The notes under the pieces were generated by a model. It had not been told where the DNA came from. It made no database searches and saw nothing but the letters and a program-made list of their open reading frames with translations. Position numbers and translations under genes: made by a program. Positions 4,985 through 5,285 of a stretch of DNA of 5,285 bases are shown one piece after another (position 1 is the stretch's first letter; each line of letters starts with the position of its first letter). The DNA lies in assembly GCA_902494545.1 (NCBI GenBank), contig CABUTP010000114.1, forward strand, positions 1-5,285, in the 5' to 3' direction. Source of the stretch: an uncultured Collinsella sp. (GTDB lineage: Bacteria > Actinomycetota > Coriobacteriia > Coriobacteriales > Coriobacteriaceae).

Positions 4985-5285
4985 ATGAAAATCGTTGTAT
5001 TGAGCGGCAGCCCGCGCAAGGGCGCCAATACCGACACCATGGTCGAGGCGTTTGCCGAGACCGCGCGCGAGGGCGGCAATACGGTCGAGGTCATCCGCGT
5101 TGCAGGCAAAAAGATCGCCGGCTGCTTGGGATGCCAGTACTGCTTTACCCATGAGGGCGCCTGTGTGCAGAAGGACGACATGGCCGACGTGATCGAGTCA
5201 CTGAAAGGCGCCGACATGGTTGTCTTCGCCTCGCCAATCTACTGGTTTGATATCACTGCGCAGGAGAAAGCCGCCATCGACCGCC
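4985..5285 (+). CDS. NADPH-dependent FMN reductase / iron-sulfur flavoprotein-like, N-terminal part (gene runs off the right edge)
   Basis: One hundred residues are visible. The start MKIVVLSGSPRKGANTDTM is the flavodoxin-like strand and FMN-phosphate loop (SGSPRKGANT, 7-16). A compact cysteine cluster follows, Cys47-x2-Cys50-x2-Cys53-x6-Cys60, then KDDM (63-66). Next comes the FMN isoalloxazine loop SPIYWFDITAQEKAAIDR (83-100). The Cys spacing matches the C-x2-C-x2-C-x4-7-C ligand motif of Methanosarcina Isf, which holds a 4Fe-4S cluster, so an Isf-type electron-transfer flavoprotein is possible. Many gut NAD(P)H oxidoreductases have similar cysteines, and cluster binding is not proven. Start: ATG at 4985 with AAGGAGG at 4969-4975, 9-nt gap. 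It is co-oriented with the CMD-cupin/hydrolase genes and may be the cytosolic redox member of that cassette. The C-terminus is not visible. Confidence 0.92.
   Translation, partial: MKIVVLSGSPRKGANTDTMVEAFAETAREGGNTVEVIRVAGKKIAGCLGCQYCFTHEGACVQKDDMADVIESLKGADMVVFASPIYWFDITAQEKAAIDR

Overview
The window is GC-rich bacterial DNA with short intergenic gaps and strong AAGGAGG-type ribosome binding sites. Two features fit a gut-type actinobacterium of the Coriobacteriia (Eggerthellaceae/Collinsella-like): a flavodoxin exported behind a combined twin-arginine and lipoprotein signal, and a dense set of small redox enzymes with their own regulators. That placement is inference from style; no marker gene is present.

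Layout: (1) A leftward unit on the minus strand holds an aldo/keto reductase (275-1123), followed 46 bp later by an exported flavodoxin (1-228, cut by the window edge). (2) A LysR-type regulator (1253-2152, plus) diverges from it across about 130 bp that contain a T-N11-A dyad. (3) A strong intrinsic terminator (2296-2330) closes lysR. (4) A MerR-family regulator of AdhR/NmlR type (2384-2824, minus) diverges from a second cassette. The space between them holds a textbook MerR promoter, with a perfect 7-bp-arm dyad between the -35 and -10. (5) The plus-strand cassette has a coding-like remnant in its long leader (about 2919-3038), a carboxymuconolactone-decarboxylase/cupin fusion (3099-3863), and an alpha/beta hydrolase broken by a -1 shift at a T5 run (3866-4836). 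After about 150 bp comes a flavin reductase-like protein with an Isf-type cysteine cluster (4985 to the right edge).

How the genes may work together: every enzyme here is of a type that handles carbonyls, small electrophiles or flavin electrons, and each cassette has its own divergently transcribed regulator. The MerR protein has a cysteine at position 52, where AdhR senses aldehydes. The simplest reading is two adjacent inducible modules for reactive carbonyl/quinone-like compounds. The right-hand module uses more A/T-ending codons than the left and carries two signs of damage (leader remnant and frameshift), so it may be acquired and partly decaying. Substrates cannot be read from the sequence. 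I see no RNA gene, insertion sequence or CRISPR array.
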